Positions 15,807-22,436 of a stretch of DNA of 22,568 bases are shown here, piece by piece. How positions within the stretch are numbered: position 1 is the first letter of the stretch; every line of letters begins with the position of its first letter. The notes beneath the pieces are model-generated. The model did not search any database and was not told the DNA's origin. It saw nothing but the letters and a program-made list of their open reading frames with translations. Source of the DNA: Prevotella sp. UBA2725 (GTDB lineage Bacteria > Bacteroidota > Bacteroidia > Bacteroidales > Bacteroidaceae); contig DEKJ01000029.1 in the NCBI GenBank assembly GCA_002353825.1, positions 1-22,568 of the forward strand. The letters are read 5' to 3'. The position numbers were made by a program, and so were the translations under genes.

Positions 15807-16461
15807 CGATGACCGCCAGAACTCAGAATTGCTAAGGAAGTTCTTAGAGGTGGAGGGCTACGAAGTGGAGTATGCCGAGAATGGGCGTGCGGGATGGGAA
15901 ATGTACGCTACCAGTTGTCCCGACTTGGTGCTACTCGACATCAACATGCCGTTGATGAACGGTTTCGAGTTGGCGCAAAAGATACGTGAGCAAGACCGTG
16001 ACGTGCTTATCTTCTTCCTTACCGACCGGACGGAAAAGGCCGACCGCCTGAAAGGGTTCGACCTGAAAGGCAATGACTACATCCCCAAGCCGTTCTATCC
16101 CGAAGAACTCATCGCAAAGATTAAAGAACGATTCGAACACCGTCAACCCACACTTCCATCACGTATCACCATCGGCCAGACTGTCTTTGACAGCAATCTT
16201 TCAACGATTGAATATGCCGGAACGGTGCTGCATCTCTCTGCCCGCCAATCGGAGATTTTTAACATCTTAGCCCAGCATATCGGCCAGACCGTAGAGCGTT
16301 CATATCTGTTGGAACATGTTTGGGGGAACGACAGTTATGCCAACTCCCTCGCCCTCAACGTTCAGATAACTTATATCCGCAAGATGCTCGCCCCTGACAC
16401 TTCCATCTCCATCGTTTCACTAAAGAAACGTGGGTATATCTTGGAAGTGAATAAGGAATAA
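15778..16461 (+). CDS. OmpR/PhoB-type response regulator
   Basis: A 227-residue two-domain regulator. Receiver: acidic pocket DDD at 10-12, phosphorylated Asp54 (LLDINMP), Thr82 in FFLTDR, Lys104 in PKPF. The position after Thr82 is usually Ala; here it is Asp. C-terminal winged helix (about 130-227): LSARQSEIFNILAQH, YLLEHVWGNDSY, LALNVQITYIRKML, SIVSLKKRGYIL. It starts inside the end of the kinase gene and is translated with it. The pair is a complete two-component system. DNA targets are probably in the 14149-14294 divergent gap (inference). Confidence 0.92.
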   Translation: MEKIKILLVDDDRQNSELLRKFLEVEGYEVEYAENGRAGWEMYATSCPDLVLLDINMPLMNGFELAQKIREQDRDVLIFFLTDRTEKADRLKGFDLKGNDYIPKPFYPEELIAKIKERFEHRQPTLPSRITIGQTVFDSNLSTIEYAGTVLHLSARQSEIFNILAQHIGQTVERSYLLEHVWGNDSYANSLALNVQITYIRKMLAPDTSISIVSLKKRGYILEVNKE

Positions 16462-16542
16462 GGCAGTCCACCGCATCATGGGCATCATCCAAGAGACCCT
16501 TTCGTAAGGCGTCACTACGTTGCGAAATGTGGCGTGGCAATC

Positions 16543-16598
16543 AGCAGAACGGGAGTAAATAGGGAGGGGTATCTATTGCCTTAGTTCTACGTTCTGCT
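16543..16598. repeat. 9-bp inverted repeat AGCAGAACG
   Basis: AGCAGAACG (16543-16551) and CGTTCTGCT (16590-16598) are exact inverted copies. The core octamer GCAGAACG recurs inverted at 17145-17152 and direct at 17215-17222, with a one-base variant at 17333-17340. Confidence 0.6.
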
Positions 16599-16919
16599 AT
16601 CTGTACTTTCGGGAGTGATTAGAAATTATGTTGCTTCACAAGGTGTTGTGACCTTCTGCACAAGGTTATGGCTCCAAATACAACCCGCATGGTGTGGAGA
16701 TTTCGAGTCATACCTATGGTACACCTTGGGTAGATGAAGGAGCAACAGTTACCTTTGCAACCTAATTTCATCGACTCACGAAAGCAGAAACGGCAGATAT
16801 TAAGAGAGTTTTTTCAGTTAAAAGGAAAGTGGAATGAGAAGGGGAGAGAATAAATCGGTTCATTTTCAGTAAAAAGAAAAATGTGATTTTTGGGAAACAT
16901 CAAGTCGTTTCATTTGGTA

Positions 16920-17051
16920 AAGTTTAGGTTTACGTTTACTCATGTATATATACATGCACTTCTAAACTTAAAGATTAAACCTTCTTCTATCCTGATTTAG
17001 GTTTACTACACCTTATTATATATAAGAACATCTAAACTTAAACCTAAACTT
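16920..17051. repeat. Duplicated TTTAGGTTTAC palindromic unit
   Basis: AAGTTTAGGTTTA (16920-16932) and its exact inverse (17039-17051) bound the element. Inside are two related units 73 nt apart, each running TTTAGGTTTAC, an AT-rich palindrome, then TCTAAACTTAAA. The first palindrome is the perfect 16-mer CATGTATATATACATG (16941-16956). The second (17012-17026) is imperfect. The arrangement resembles binding sites for a dimeric protein or iterons. Confidence 0.65.
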
Positions 17052-17150
17052 ATGGCATTGAATTCCATCCATTTTTCTTTTAGTTGAAACAAGTATTTGG
17101 TGACTGGATGTGGTTATTGCCTTAATTTATATTAAAAACAGACACGTTCT

Positions 17151-17360
17151 GCAAGAAAAACGTGCAAAACAAACGTAATGTCATGAGAAATTATTAATTT
17201 TGCGAGCAAAATTTGCAGAACGTGCTGTATAGTCGTAATGCAATGTGTGTTCTAACAATAGTGTTTAACAATTAAAATATCGAAAAGTAGTCGAAGTGGC
17301 AAAAATGGTCGGATATTTTGAGGAAATCGGGTGCAGAATGTGCAGTACATGCTCATAATG
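17151..17360 (+). repeat. Three degenerate direct repeats ending CGTAATG
   Basis: Copies at about 17151-17180, 17214-17240 and 17332-17360 share TGCAGAAyGTGC then, after 7-9 nt, TCGTAATG or TCATAATG. The first copy is the most diverged. They contain the dispersed GCAGAACG octamer. Confidence 0.5.
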
Positions 17361-17446
17361 TTTCCCAAATGTTTCCCAGATTCGCCGTAAAGTGCTGATA
17401 ATCAGTTCCCGTTAGCCGCCGCGCAGGCAGCAGTAGAGAATTAAAT

Positions 17447-17578
17447 GAGTTAGGAGTTAGGAGTTAGGAGATAGGAGTTAGGAGTTGCAAGCGTACCTTT
17501 TAACTCCAATCTCCTAACTCCTAACTCCTAACTCCTAACTCCTAACTAAACTCCTAACTAAACTCCTAACTCCTAACT
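17447..17578. repeat. Inverted tandem array of heptamer GAGTTAG
   Basis: The left arm (17447-17486) has five heptamers GAGTTAG (one is GAGATAG) plus a partial. After a 15-nt spacer, the right arm (17502-17578) has the inverse unit CTAACTC in about nine copies, two of them followed by an extra TAAA. The two arms can pair into a long hairpin. The right arm contains the last three sense codons and the stop codon of cmk. Heptamer arrays of this kind are known in some bacterial genomes; copy number is probably variable. Confidence 0.9.
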
Positions 17579-18246
17579 TTATCCAAAAGCCATTCGTTCT
17601 GCTCCTCGATCGTCATGTGACTGTTGTCCAAGACGAGTGCATCGGGAGCTTGACGAAGGGGTGAGGTCTCACGGTGCGTATCGATGTAATCGCGCTCCTG
17701 CACGTTCTTCAGGATGTCGGCATAGTCTGCTGGCTGGCCCTTAGCCTGAAGCTCGTCGTAACGACGCTGCGCACGCACCTCGGGAGAGGCTGTGACAAAG
17801 ATCTTGAGCTCGGCATCGGGGAACACCACGGTGCCGATATCTCTACCGTCCATCACGACGCCTTTCTCACGTCCCATGGCCTGTTGTTGTTTGACAAGAG
17901 CCTCGCGGACGAAGGGAATGGCGGCGATAGGACTGACGTGTGAACTCACTTCCATACCACGGATCTCACGCTCCACCCGCTCACCATTGAGGTAAGTCTC
18001 GGGGAGCCCAGTCTCTTTGTTCAGTTTAAAAGTGATATGTATCTCCGGCATGAGCTTCTGCAGTTCATCAGTCTTCACACTCCCGTCAGCATTGAAGAGC
18101 TGATGACGGAGCGCAAACAGAGTCACGGAGCGATACATAGCACCCGTGTCCACATAGACATAGCCAAGTTTCTTGGCCAGTGCTTTTGCCATCGTGCTCT
18201 TCCCACAAGAAGAATAACCATCGATAGCAATTGTTATTTTCTTCAT
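17566..18246 (-). CDS. cmk: Cytidylate kinase
   Basis: The product phosphorylates CMP and dCMP with ATP in pyrimidine nucleotide recycling. The 226-residue sequence has the P-loop GYSSCGKST (10-18), the CMP-binding segment YVDTGAMYRSVTLFAL, the family block VVMDGRDIGTVVFPDAELKI, FVTASPEVRAQRRYDEL, and the lid/C-terminal region RDYIDTHRETSPLRQAPDAL. Length matches the bacterial family. The last residues VRS and stop are encoded by the heptamer repeat array, so the natural tail has been altered. It follows porQ by 77 nt on the same strand, an order seen in other Bacteroidota. Confidence 0.96.
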   Translation of the reverse strand: MKKITIAIDGYSSCGKSTMAKALAKKLGYVYVDTGAMYRSVTLFALRHQLFNADGSVKTDELQKLMPEIHITFKLNKETGLPETYLNGERVEREIRGMEVSSHVSPIAAIPFVREALVKQQQAMGREKGVVMDGRDIGTVVFPDAELKIFVTASPEVRAQRRYDELQAKGQPADYADILKNVQERDYIDTHRETSPLRQAPDALVLDNSHMTIEEQNEWLLDKVRS

Positions 18247-18282
18247 ATTTTTATTTTACTTTCTTTTGATAATCTGCTACTG

Positions 18283-18306
18283 GTGGCCGGCACACGGCAC
18301 GGCCAC
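18283..18306. repeat. Hairpin between porQ and cmk
   Basis: GTGGCCG (18283-18289) and CGGCCAC (18300-18306) are perfect inverse arms around a 10-nt loop, between the stop of porQ and the start of cmk. There is no T tract, so it may only slow polymerase or protect mRNA. Confidence 0.5.
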
Positions 18307-18323
18307 TACACTGAGTAATATTA

Positions 18324-19277
18324 TTACATCGAATAAGCGATGCTAATGATGACACTGGAGCTCGACACATGATATTTTCCCCAGCTCACGGCAGCCTTGA
18401 AGCGATTGAGCGTGAGACCCGCACCGAGGCTCAGTCCAGCTCCATGACTGCTTGACTTGCCGTCAGAACTCGTAATCTTCATCTCATTGGCGCGGCGGAA
18501 ATTATATCCCATTCCTATCCAGAAGTTATCGGAGAGGAGCGCATCGGCACCAATGACGACATGATTGATAAACTTATAATGCGGATGATTGAGGTCTACG
18601 AGCGTTGCGTGCACGCGCAATGGCATATTCACGAACCGTTTCGAGACACCTATCTGCATGTCGAACGGCATGCGGTTGTATTCCTCATCGTAAGCCTTCA
18701 GTTCGCCACCAAGGTTTTTCAGCACGAAAGAGAGCGACCACTCTTTATCAGGGTCATAATAGTTAAGTCCGAGGTCGACGCCCACCGCGATACTGTTGTA
18801 ATCGGCAATATAAGAAGAGATAAACTTCGCTGTGATACCTCCCGAGAGCCTGTCAGTCAACAGATAAGAGAAGTAGCCAGCCAAAGAGATATCCTTTGCC
18901 GAGAACTCACCGAGATCCACATTGTTCTCATCCGTCTCCTTCATCTTACCATAGTCGAGGTATTGCCCGGAGACAGCCCACGAGGCACGGTCTGTGACAA
19001 CCCGATTGAAAGAAGCGCTTGCTGTCTTGGCACCCTCCATGTAAGTCATATAGTTGAGATTCAATGACTTATCAGTGACTGATGACAGCAAAGCAGGGTT
19101 ATTGAAGATGAGCGCTTCATCGTCATCGATCACAGAAATGTTATCCCCTCCGAGCGCTGCGGCATGAGCAGAGACAGGCAGACGAAGGAAGTTGTAACCT
19201 GTCTGACTGTCGTTCTGAGCCGTTGCCTTCGAGAGGAAGGCAGAGGCCATGAGGATGACGAAGAGAGCCTTTTTCAT
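18324..19277 (-). CDS. porQ: Type IX secretion system protein PorQ
   Basis: A 317-residue outer-membrane barrel protein with signal peptide (1-21, ATAQ). The N-terminal block YNFLRLPVSAHAAALGGDNI, then DDDEALIFNNPALLS, is characteristic of the PorV/PorQ branch of FadL-like barrels. The gene order porQ-cmk supports PorQ over PorV. In studied Bacteroidota PorQ belongs to the type IX secretion machinery and helps anchor or modify cargo at the outer membrane. Strands continue to the C-terminal SVIISIAYSM. Its presence implies that the organism has a type IX system encoded elsewhere. A promoter-like box lies 23 nt upstream of the start. Confidence 0.9.
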   Translation of the reverse strand: MKKALFVILMASAFLSKATAQNDSQTGYNFLRLPVSAHAAALGGDNISVIDDDEALIFNNPALLSSVTDKSLNLNYMTYMEGAKTASASFNRVVTDRASWAVSGQYLDYGKMKETDENNVDLGEFSAKDISLAGYFSYLLTDRLSGGITAKFISSYIADYNSIAVGVDLGLNYYDPDKEWSLSFVLKNLGGELKAYDEEYNRMPFDMQIGVSKRFVNMPLRVHATLVDLNHPHYKFINHVVIGADALLSDNFWIGMGYNFRRANEMKITSSDGKSSSHGAGLSLGAGLTLNRFKAAVSWGKYHVSSSSVIISIAYSM

Positions 19278-19299
19278 TTATTTTTTCCAAATTATTCCG

Positions 19300-19307
19300 C
19301 AAAAGTA
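19300..19307 (-). promoter_or_regulatory. Promoter -7 box of porQ-cmk
   Basis: TACTTTTG, an exact TAnnTTTG match followed by CGG, lies 23 nt before the porQ ATG. It stands back-to-back with the tonB-facing box at 19331-19338. Confidence 0.55.
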
Positions 19308-19330
19308 CTGCTTTTCTTGTAGAATAGCAG

Positions 19331-19338
19331 TAATTTTG
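19331..19338 (+). promoter_or_regulatory. Candidate -7 box for tonB
   Basis: TAATTTTG, followed by CA, is an exact TAnnTTTG match. It would give a leader of about 95 nt before the tonB ATG. The leader contains GACGT and ACGTC as possible hairpin arms. No good -33 box was seen. Confidence 0.4.
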
Positions 19339-19438
19339 CAAAAGAAGTTCTGACGTATTAATGTCTTTGACTATATAACGTCATTACCGGGCAATAAATT
19401 GTGATAACATCATAATTACGTGATTAATTTTTCATTGA

Positions 19439-20143
19439 ATGGATATCAAGAAAAGCGATAAAGCAAATTTGGACAATCATCGTTCGACAGGGTTTCTGCT
19501 CGGTCTCATCCTTGCACTGGCTCTGCTTTTCGCTGCTTTCGAATATACCACCCGCCCACAGAGCTATGATGAGGACGACTCGATGCTCGACGACCTCGCC
19601 GAGGATCTCACGATGAAGTCAGCACCCCAGGATACGAAAGACATGGTCTCGGCTATCGCGGCACCTGCTTCAAAAGCCATCACACAGAATGTGCACGAGG
19701 TGGCGCATGTGGACAACTCCGATAAGATTGCACCCATCACGAGTAAGCTCGTTATTGGCTCGGGACAAGCCGTGCAGAAAGATGCCGATGTCACGGAGGC
19801 ACTCCCACAGGTCACGGCCGACAAGGATACAGCCGTGATGCGCACGGTAGAGCAGATCCCTGAGTTCCCCGGCGGCATCGTGCAGTTCATGAAATGGATC
19901 ACGCACAACCTCCATTATCCTCCCCAGGCGCAACAGCAGAAAATTCAAGGTAAGGTCGTCGTGTCGTTCATCATCAACAAGGACGGTTCCATCTCTGCGC
20001 CGACGATTGTGCAGTCGGTCGACCCATTGCTTGACCATGAGGCTATGCGCGTCATCAAAATGATGCCACGGTGGAAACCGGGTATCGAGAACGGCAAGCC
20101 GTGCCGTACCATGTTCGCCATCCCGATCAATTTTGTTTTATAA
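19439..20143 (+). CDS. tonB: Energy transducer TonB
   Basis: A 234-residue protein with a short cytoplasmic start, one membrane span (about 18-35, GFLLGLILALALLFAAF), a long periplasmic linker with many acidic, Ala and Thr residues (40-140), and a C-terminal TonB domain (about 146-234; YPPQAQQQKIQGKVVVSFII, NKDGSISAPTIVQSVDPLLD, EAMRVIKMMPRWKPGIENGK). It passes energy from ExbB/ExbD to outer-membrane receptors such as those in this window. The EQIPEFPGGIVQFMKWI lead-in is the usual Bacteroidota form. Genes for exbB and exbD are not here. The polyprenyl synthase gene starts 25 nt downstream. Confidence 0.92.
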   Translation: MDIKKSDKANLDNHRSTGFLLGLILALALLFAAFEYTTRPQSYDEDDSMLDDLAEDLTMKSAPQDTKDMVSAIAAPASKAITQNVHEVAHVDNSDKIAPITSKLVIGSGQAVQKDADVTEALPQVTADKDTAVMRTVEQIPEFPGGIVQFMKWITHNLHYPPQAQQQKIQGKVVVSFIINKDGSISAPTIVQSVDPLLDHEAMRVIKMMPRWKPGIENGKPCRTMFAIPINFVL

Positions 20144-20168
20144 TCATCAGACAATAAAGCTATTAAAT

Positions 20169-21143
20169 ATGTACACCTCTGAAGAACTTTTATCTAAGGT
20201 CAACAAGTTCTTGGCTGACCTTCCCTACGACCGTCAACCGTCCAGCCTCTACGAGCCTATCCGTTACGTGCTCTCCATGGGAGGCAAGCGCATCCGCCCC
20301 ACGCTGATGCTGCTCGCTTATCAGCTCTATAAGGATGACCCTGAATCGATTCTCATGCAAGCCGTCGCCTTGGAGACTTATCACAACTATACCTTGCTGC
20401 ACGACGACCTCATGGACAACGCCGACCTTCGACGCGGCCACGAGACGGTACATAAGAAGTGGAACGCTAACCAAGCCATTCTCTCCGGCGACTCGATGCT
20501 GGTGTTAGCCTATGAGCGCATGGCGACATGTCCGAAAGATAAGCTCGCAAGTGTGCTTTCCGTCTTCACGGAGACGGCCTTAGAGATTGGCGAGGGACAG
20601 CAGTATGACATCGACTTCGAGAACCGAACCGATGTCAGTGAGGAGGAGTATATTGAGATGATCCGCCTCAAAACGAGTGTTCTCTTAGCTTGTGCACTAA
20701 AGATTGGTGGTATCTTGGCAGATGCTCCTAAAGAGGATTTGGATAATCTCTATAAGTTCGGTGAACAGATCGGTCTCGCTTTCCAATTGCAGGACGATTA
20801 TCTCGATGTTTATGGCGACTCGAAGGTCTTCGGTAAGGCTATCGGTGGCGATATCACGTCAAACAAGAAGACATACATGCTCATCAATGCTTTCAACAAA
20901 GCCAATGATGCTCAGCGCAAGGAACTGACTAAGTGGATCACCGTCAAGGAGTTTGACCGCCAGGAAAAGGTCGCTGCCGTGACAAAGCTCTACAATGAGA
21001 TTGGTATCGACAAGCTTGCCCAGCAGAAGATTGCTTATTATTTCGAGCAGAGCAAGAAATATCTTAACGCTGTCAAGGTCTCCGATGAGAAGAAAGCTGA
21101 GCTCCGTGCTTATGCCGAGAAGATGATGGTGAGAAAATATTAG
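20169..21143 (+). CDS. Short-chain polyprenyl diphosphate synthase (FPP/GGPP synthase type)
   Basis: The 324-residue trans-prenyltransferase condenses isopentenyl diphosphate with an allylic diphosphate to feed quinone or undecaprenyl lipid synthesis. Motifs: GGKRIRP (38-44), first aspartate motif DDLMD (79-83) with the following ADLRRG, second motif DDYLD (209-213), and the intervening QYDIDF and KTSVLLACAL. The first motif has no two-residue insert and Tyr stands five residues before it, a pattern like type I GGPP synthases, so the product is probably C15-C20; exact chain length cannot be fixed by eye. The start at 20169 is chosen over an ATG at 20133, which lies inside tonB and adds unrelated residues. 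Probably cotranscribed with tonB. Confidence 0.9.
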   Translation: MYTSEELLSKVNKFLADLPYDRQPSSLYEPIRYVLSMGGKRIRPTLMLLAYQLYKDDPESILMQAVALETYHNYTLLHDDLMDNADLRRGHETVHKKWNANQAILSGDSMLVLAYERMATCPKDKLASVLSVFTETALEIGEGQQYDIDFENRTDVSEEEYIEMIRLKTSVLLACALKIGGILADAPKEDLDNLYKFGEQIGLAFQLQDDYLDVYGDSKVFGKAIGGDITSNKKTYMLINAFNKANDAQRKELTKWITVKEFDRQEKVAAVTKLYNEIGIDKLAQQKIAYYFEQSKKYLNAVKVSDEKKAELRAYAEKMMVRKY

Positions 21144-21159
21144 CCATTAGCTCTTGAGA

Positions 21160-21217
21160 GGTCCCCGAAGGGGGCCAATATGGTTAGCCCTAGGTGAGGC
21201 GGAGCCGAAACCTGGGG
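21160..21217. repeat. Triloop hairpin plus 30-nt palindrome after the prenyl synthase gene
   Basis: GGTCCCC-GAA-GGGGGCC (21160-21176) is a 7-bp hairpin with a three-base loop and one G-T pair. It is followed by CCCTAGGT...ACCTGGGG (21188-21217), a diverged member of the CCCCAGG palindrome family. No T tract follows; a weak terminator role is possible. Confidence 0.7.
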
Positions 21218-21246
21218 TTGTAATGCAGTGCATTAACCTGACTTGT

Positions 21247-21320
21247 CGGCCTCGAAGAGGGCGAACCTTGGCAGGGTGCTGGTTACAGATACGAGGGAAG
21301 GTTCGCCCTCTTCGAGGCCG
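21247..21320. repeat. Perfect 23-bp inverted repeat
   Basis: The arms 21247-21269 and 21298-21320 are exact inverse complements (left arm starts CGGCCTCGAAGAGGGCG), with a 28-nt loop. Each arm includes a CCTC-GAA-GAGG core, as in the triloop hairpins. The structure can form a cruciform or a long mRNA hairpin. Confidence 0.9.
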
Positions 21321-21349
21321 GATTGCAGCCAAACCACACTGGACCTAAA

Positions 21350-21411
21350 CCCCAGGTCGCGTCGCTGCGCTCCTTACCTGGGGCTAACCATGTGGCACCT
21401 CTTCGAGGTGC
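21350..21411. repeat. 34-nt CCCCAGG palindrome and triloop hairpin upstream of tatD
   Basis: CCCCAGGT (21350-21357) pairs with ACCTGGGG (21376-21383); the inner sequence read on the minus strand is AAGGAGCGCAGCGACGCG. GCACCTC-TTC-GAGGTGC (21395-21411) is a 7-bp triloop hairpin. The flank CTAACCAT mirrors ATGGTTAG at 21180-21187, so the whole 21180-21391 block is one nested palindrome. Confidence 0.85.
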
Positions 21412-21469
21412 TAACCCAGTAACTCAGAAAATAAACATTAATTGTACAAAGAGCAATATACATCGGAAT

Positions 21470-22321
21470 ATGTCATATCATTTCATCGATACCCACGCAC
21501 ACCTTGACGGGGAAGAATTCAAGGACGACCTCCCGCAGGTGATCCAGCGTGCAAAAGACGCTGGGGTAGGGGCTATCTTCATCCCCGGAATCAATGCATC
21601 CTCGGTAGAGAGTGTGATGCGCGTCTGTCACGATTATCCGGGCTATTGCTATCCGATGATCGGCTTGCAGCCAGAAGAGGTGCGGGGTGACTGGAAGGAA
21701 GTACTGAACATGATGAAGAGTAAGCTTGATGAAAATCTTCATCAAGAGAAGAAGACGACAGAGATTAAGTCTTCTGATATAGCGTCCGAAAGAAAGCCCC
21801 GTTATATTGCTATCGGCGAATGTGGCCTTGACTTTTACTGGAGCCGCGAATATGAGAAAGAGCAGTTGGCGGCTTTTGAGGAACAAGTGAAGTGGTCAGT
21901 AGAGACACAGTTACCGTTGATGATTCATTGTCGGAAGGCACAGAACGAACTGCTCCATATCATGAAACCTTACGAGAAAGAGCTCCCTGGCGGTGTCTTC
22001 CATTGTTTCACAGGCAATCAGAAAGAAGCAGAAGAATATCTTCGCTTCGATAAGTTTGTACTTGGCGTAGGAGGTGTCTCAACGTTCAAGAGCAGTCATC
22101 TCCGTGAGGATCTTCCCGCTGCTGTACCTTTATCGCGCATCGTTCTCGAGACCGACAGTCCTTATATGGCTCCAGTGCCGAACCGTGGTCAGCGCAACGA
22201 GAGCGCCTTTGTTCGTCTCGTACTTGAGAACCTTGCCCGTTGCTATAACACCACACCCGAGGAAGTGGCAAGGATCACGAACGAGAATGTAAAGCGGGTG
22301 TTCCCAGAATACAAAGAATAA
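21470..22321 (+). CDS. tatD: TatD family metal-dependent DNase
   Basis: The 283-residue product is a TatD-type hydrolase of the amidohydrolase superfamily, a 3'-5' DNA exonuclease in studied members. Metal ligands are visible: HxH in DTHAHLD (His9, His11), Glu117 in GECGLDF, His153 in IHCRKA, His178 in FHCFTG, Asp229 in LETDSPY. Residues 85-110 form a Lys/Glu-rich insert not present in short family members. The usual GLHP motif reads GLQP (65-68). The start at 21470 is certain enough: an in-frame ATG at 21323 would add 49 residues translated from the palindromic repeats. The gene is framed by palindromes on both sides and ends at a strong terminator. Confidence 0.94.
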   Translation: MSYHFIDTHAHLDGEEFKDDLPQVIQRAKDAGVGAIFIPGINASSVESVMRVCHDYPGYCYPMIGLQPEEVRGDWKEVLNMMKSKLDENLHQEKKTTEIKSSDIASERKPRYIAIGECGLDFYWSREYEKEQLAAFEEQVKWSVETQLPLMIHCRKAQNELLHIMKPYEKELPGGVFHCFTGNQKEAEEYLRFDKFVLGVGGVSTFKSSHLREDLPAAVPLSRIVLETDSPYMAPVPNRGQRNESAFVRLVLENLARCYNTTPEEVARITNENVKRVFPEYKE

Positions 22322-22344
22322 GGTTCCGGTTTTCGGGTTGATAA

Positions 22345-22370
22345 GTGCCTCGGAGAGGCACACTTTTTTT
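22345..22370 (+). terminator. Rho-independent terminator of tatD
   Basis: GTGCCTC-GGA-GAGGCAC (22345-22361) is a perfect 7-bp stem with a triloop, followed by AC and seven T residues. It is 24 nt after the tatD stop and is built from the same CCTC/GAGG hairpin family seen elsewhere in the region. Confidence 0.9.
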
Positions 22371-22408
22371 AACCCCAGGCAAGGAGCGTAGCGACGTAGC
22401 CTGGGGTT
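22371..22408. repeat. 34-nt CCCCAGG palindrome after tatD
   Basis: CCCCAGGC (22373-22380) pairs with GCCTGGGG (22399-22406), with AA/TT continuing the stem. The inner sequence AAGGAGCGTAGCGACGTA matches the minus-strand copy at 21350-21383 with 29 of 34 positions identical, and the closing pair is changed from T-A to C-G. Confidence 0.88.
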
Positions 22409-22436
22409 TGCGGAATAGGAGCTGATTCACTGATTT

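Larger units (their letters stand above)
16462..17446. other. Gene-poor region of repeats and possible mobile-element debris
   Basis: Nearly one kilobase without a convincing gene on either strand. It is AT-rich in the middle and holds the repeats listed separately, an exact TAnnTTTG box at 17195-17202 overlapping the palindrome ATTTTGC-GA-GCAAAAT (17197-17212), and a tandem ATGTTTCCCA pair (17359-17379). Promoter-like and operator-like sequence with no gene behind it suggests the control region of a lost or decayed mobile gene. No transposase, integrase or flanking inverted repeat ends are seen. Confidence 0.5.

Noticed and set aside
16355..16540. Minus-strand frame partly outside the response regulator gene (RHISQRSDALRKGLLDDAHD segment)
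   Set aside because: Half of it is antisense to a certain gene and there is no recognisable family; kept only as possible debris.
16652..16765. Plus-strand frame of 37 codons containing YNPHGVEISSHTYGTPWVDE
   Set aside because: It looks protein-like but has no start and stops on both sides; it could be a relic of an exported protein, yet evidence is too thin.
17447..17578. CRISPR-like array
   Set aside because: The units are contiguous 7-nt repeats in two opposite arms without unique spacers, and there are no cas genes.
21323..21469. In-frame 49-residue N-terminal extension of TatD
   Set aside because: It is translated palindromic repeat sequence; TatD proteins begin a few residues before the DTHAHLD motif, which fits ATG 21470.
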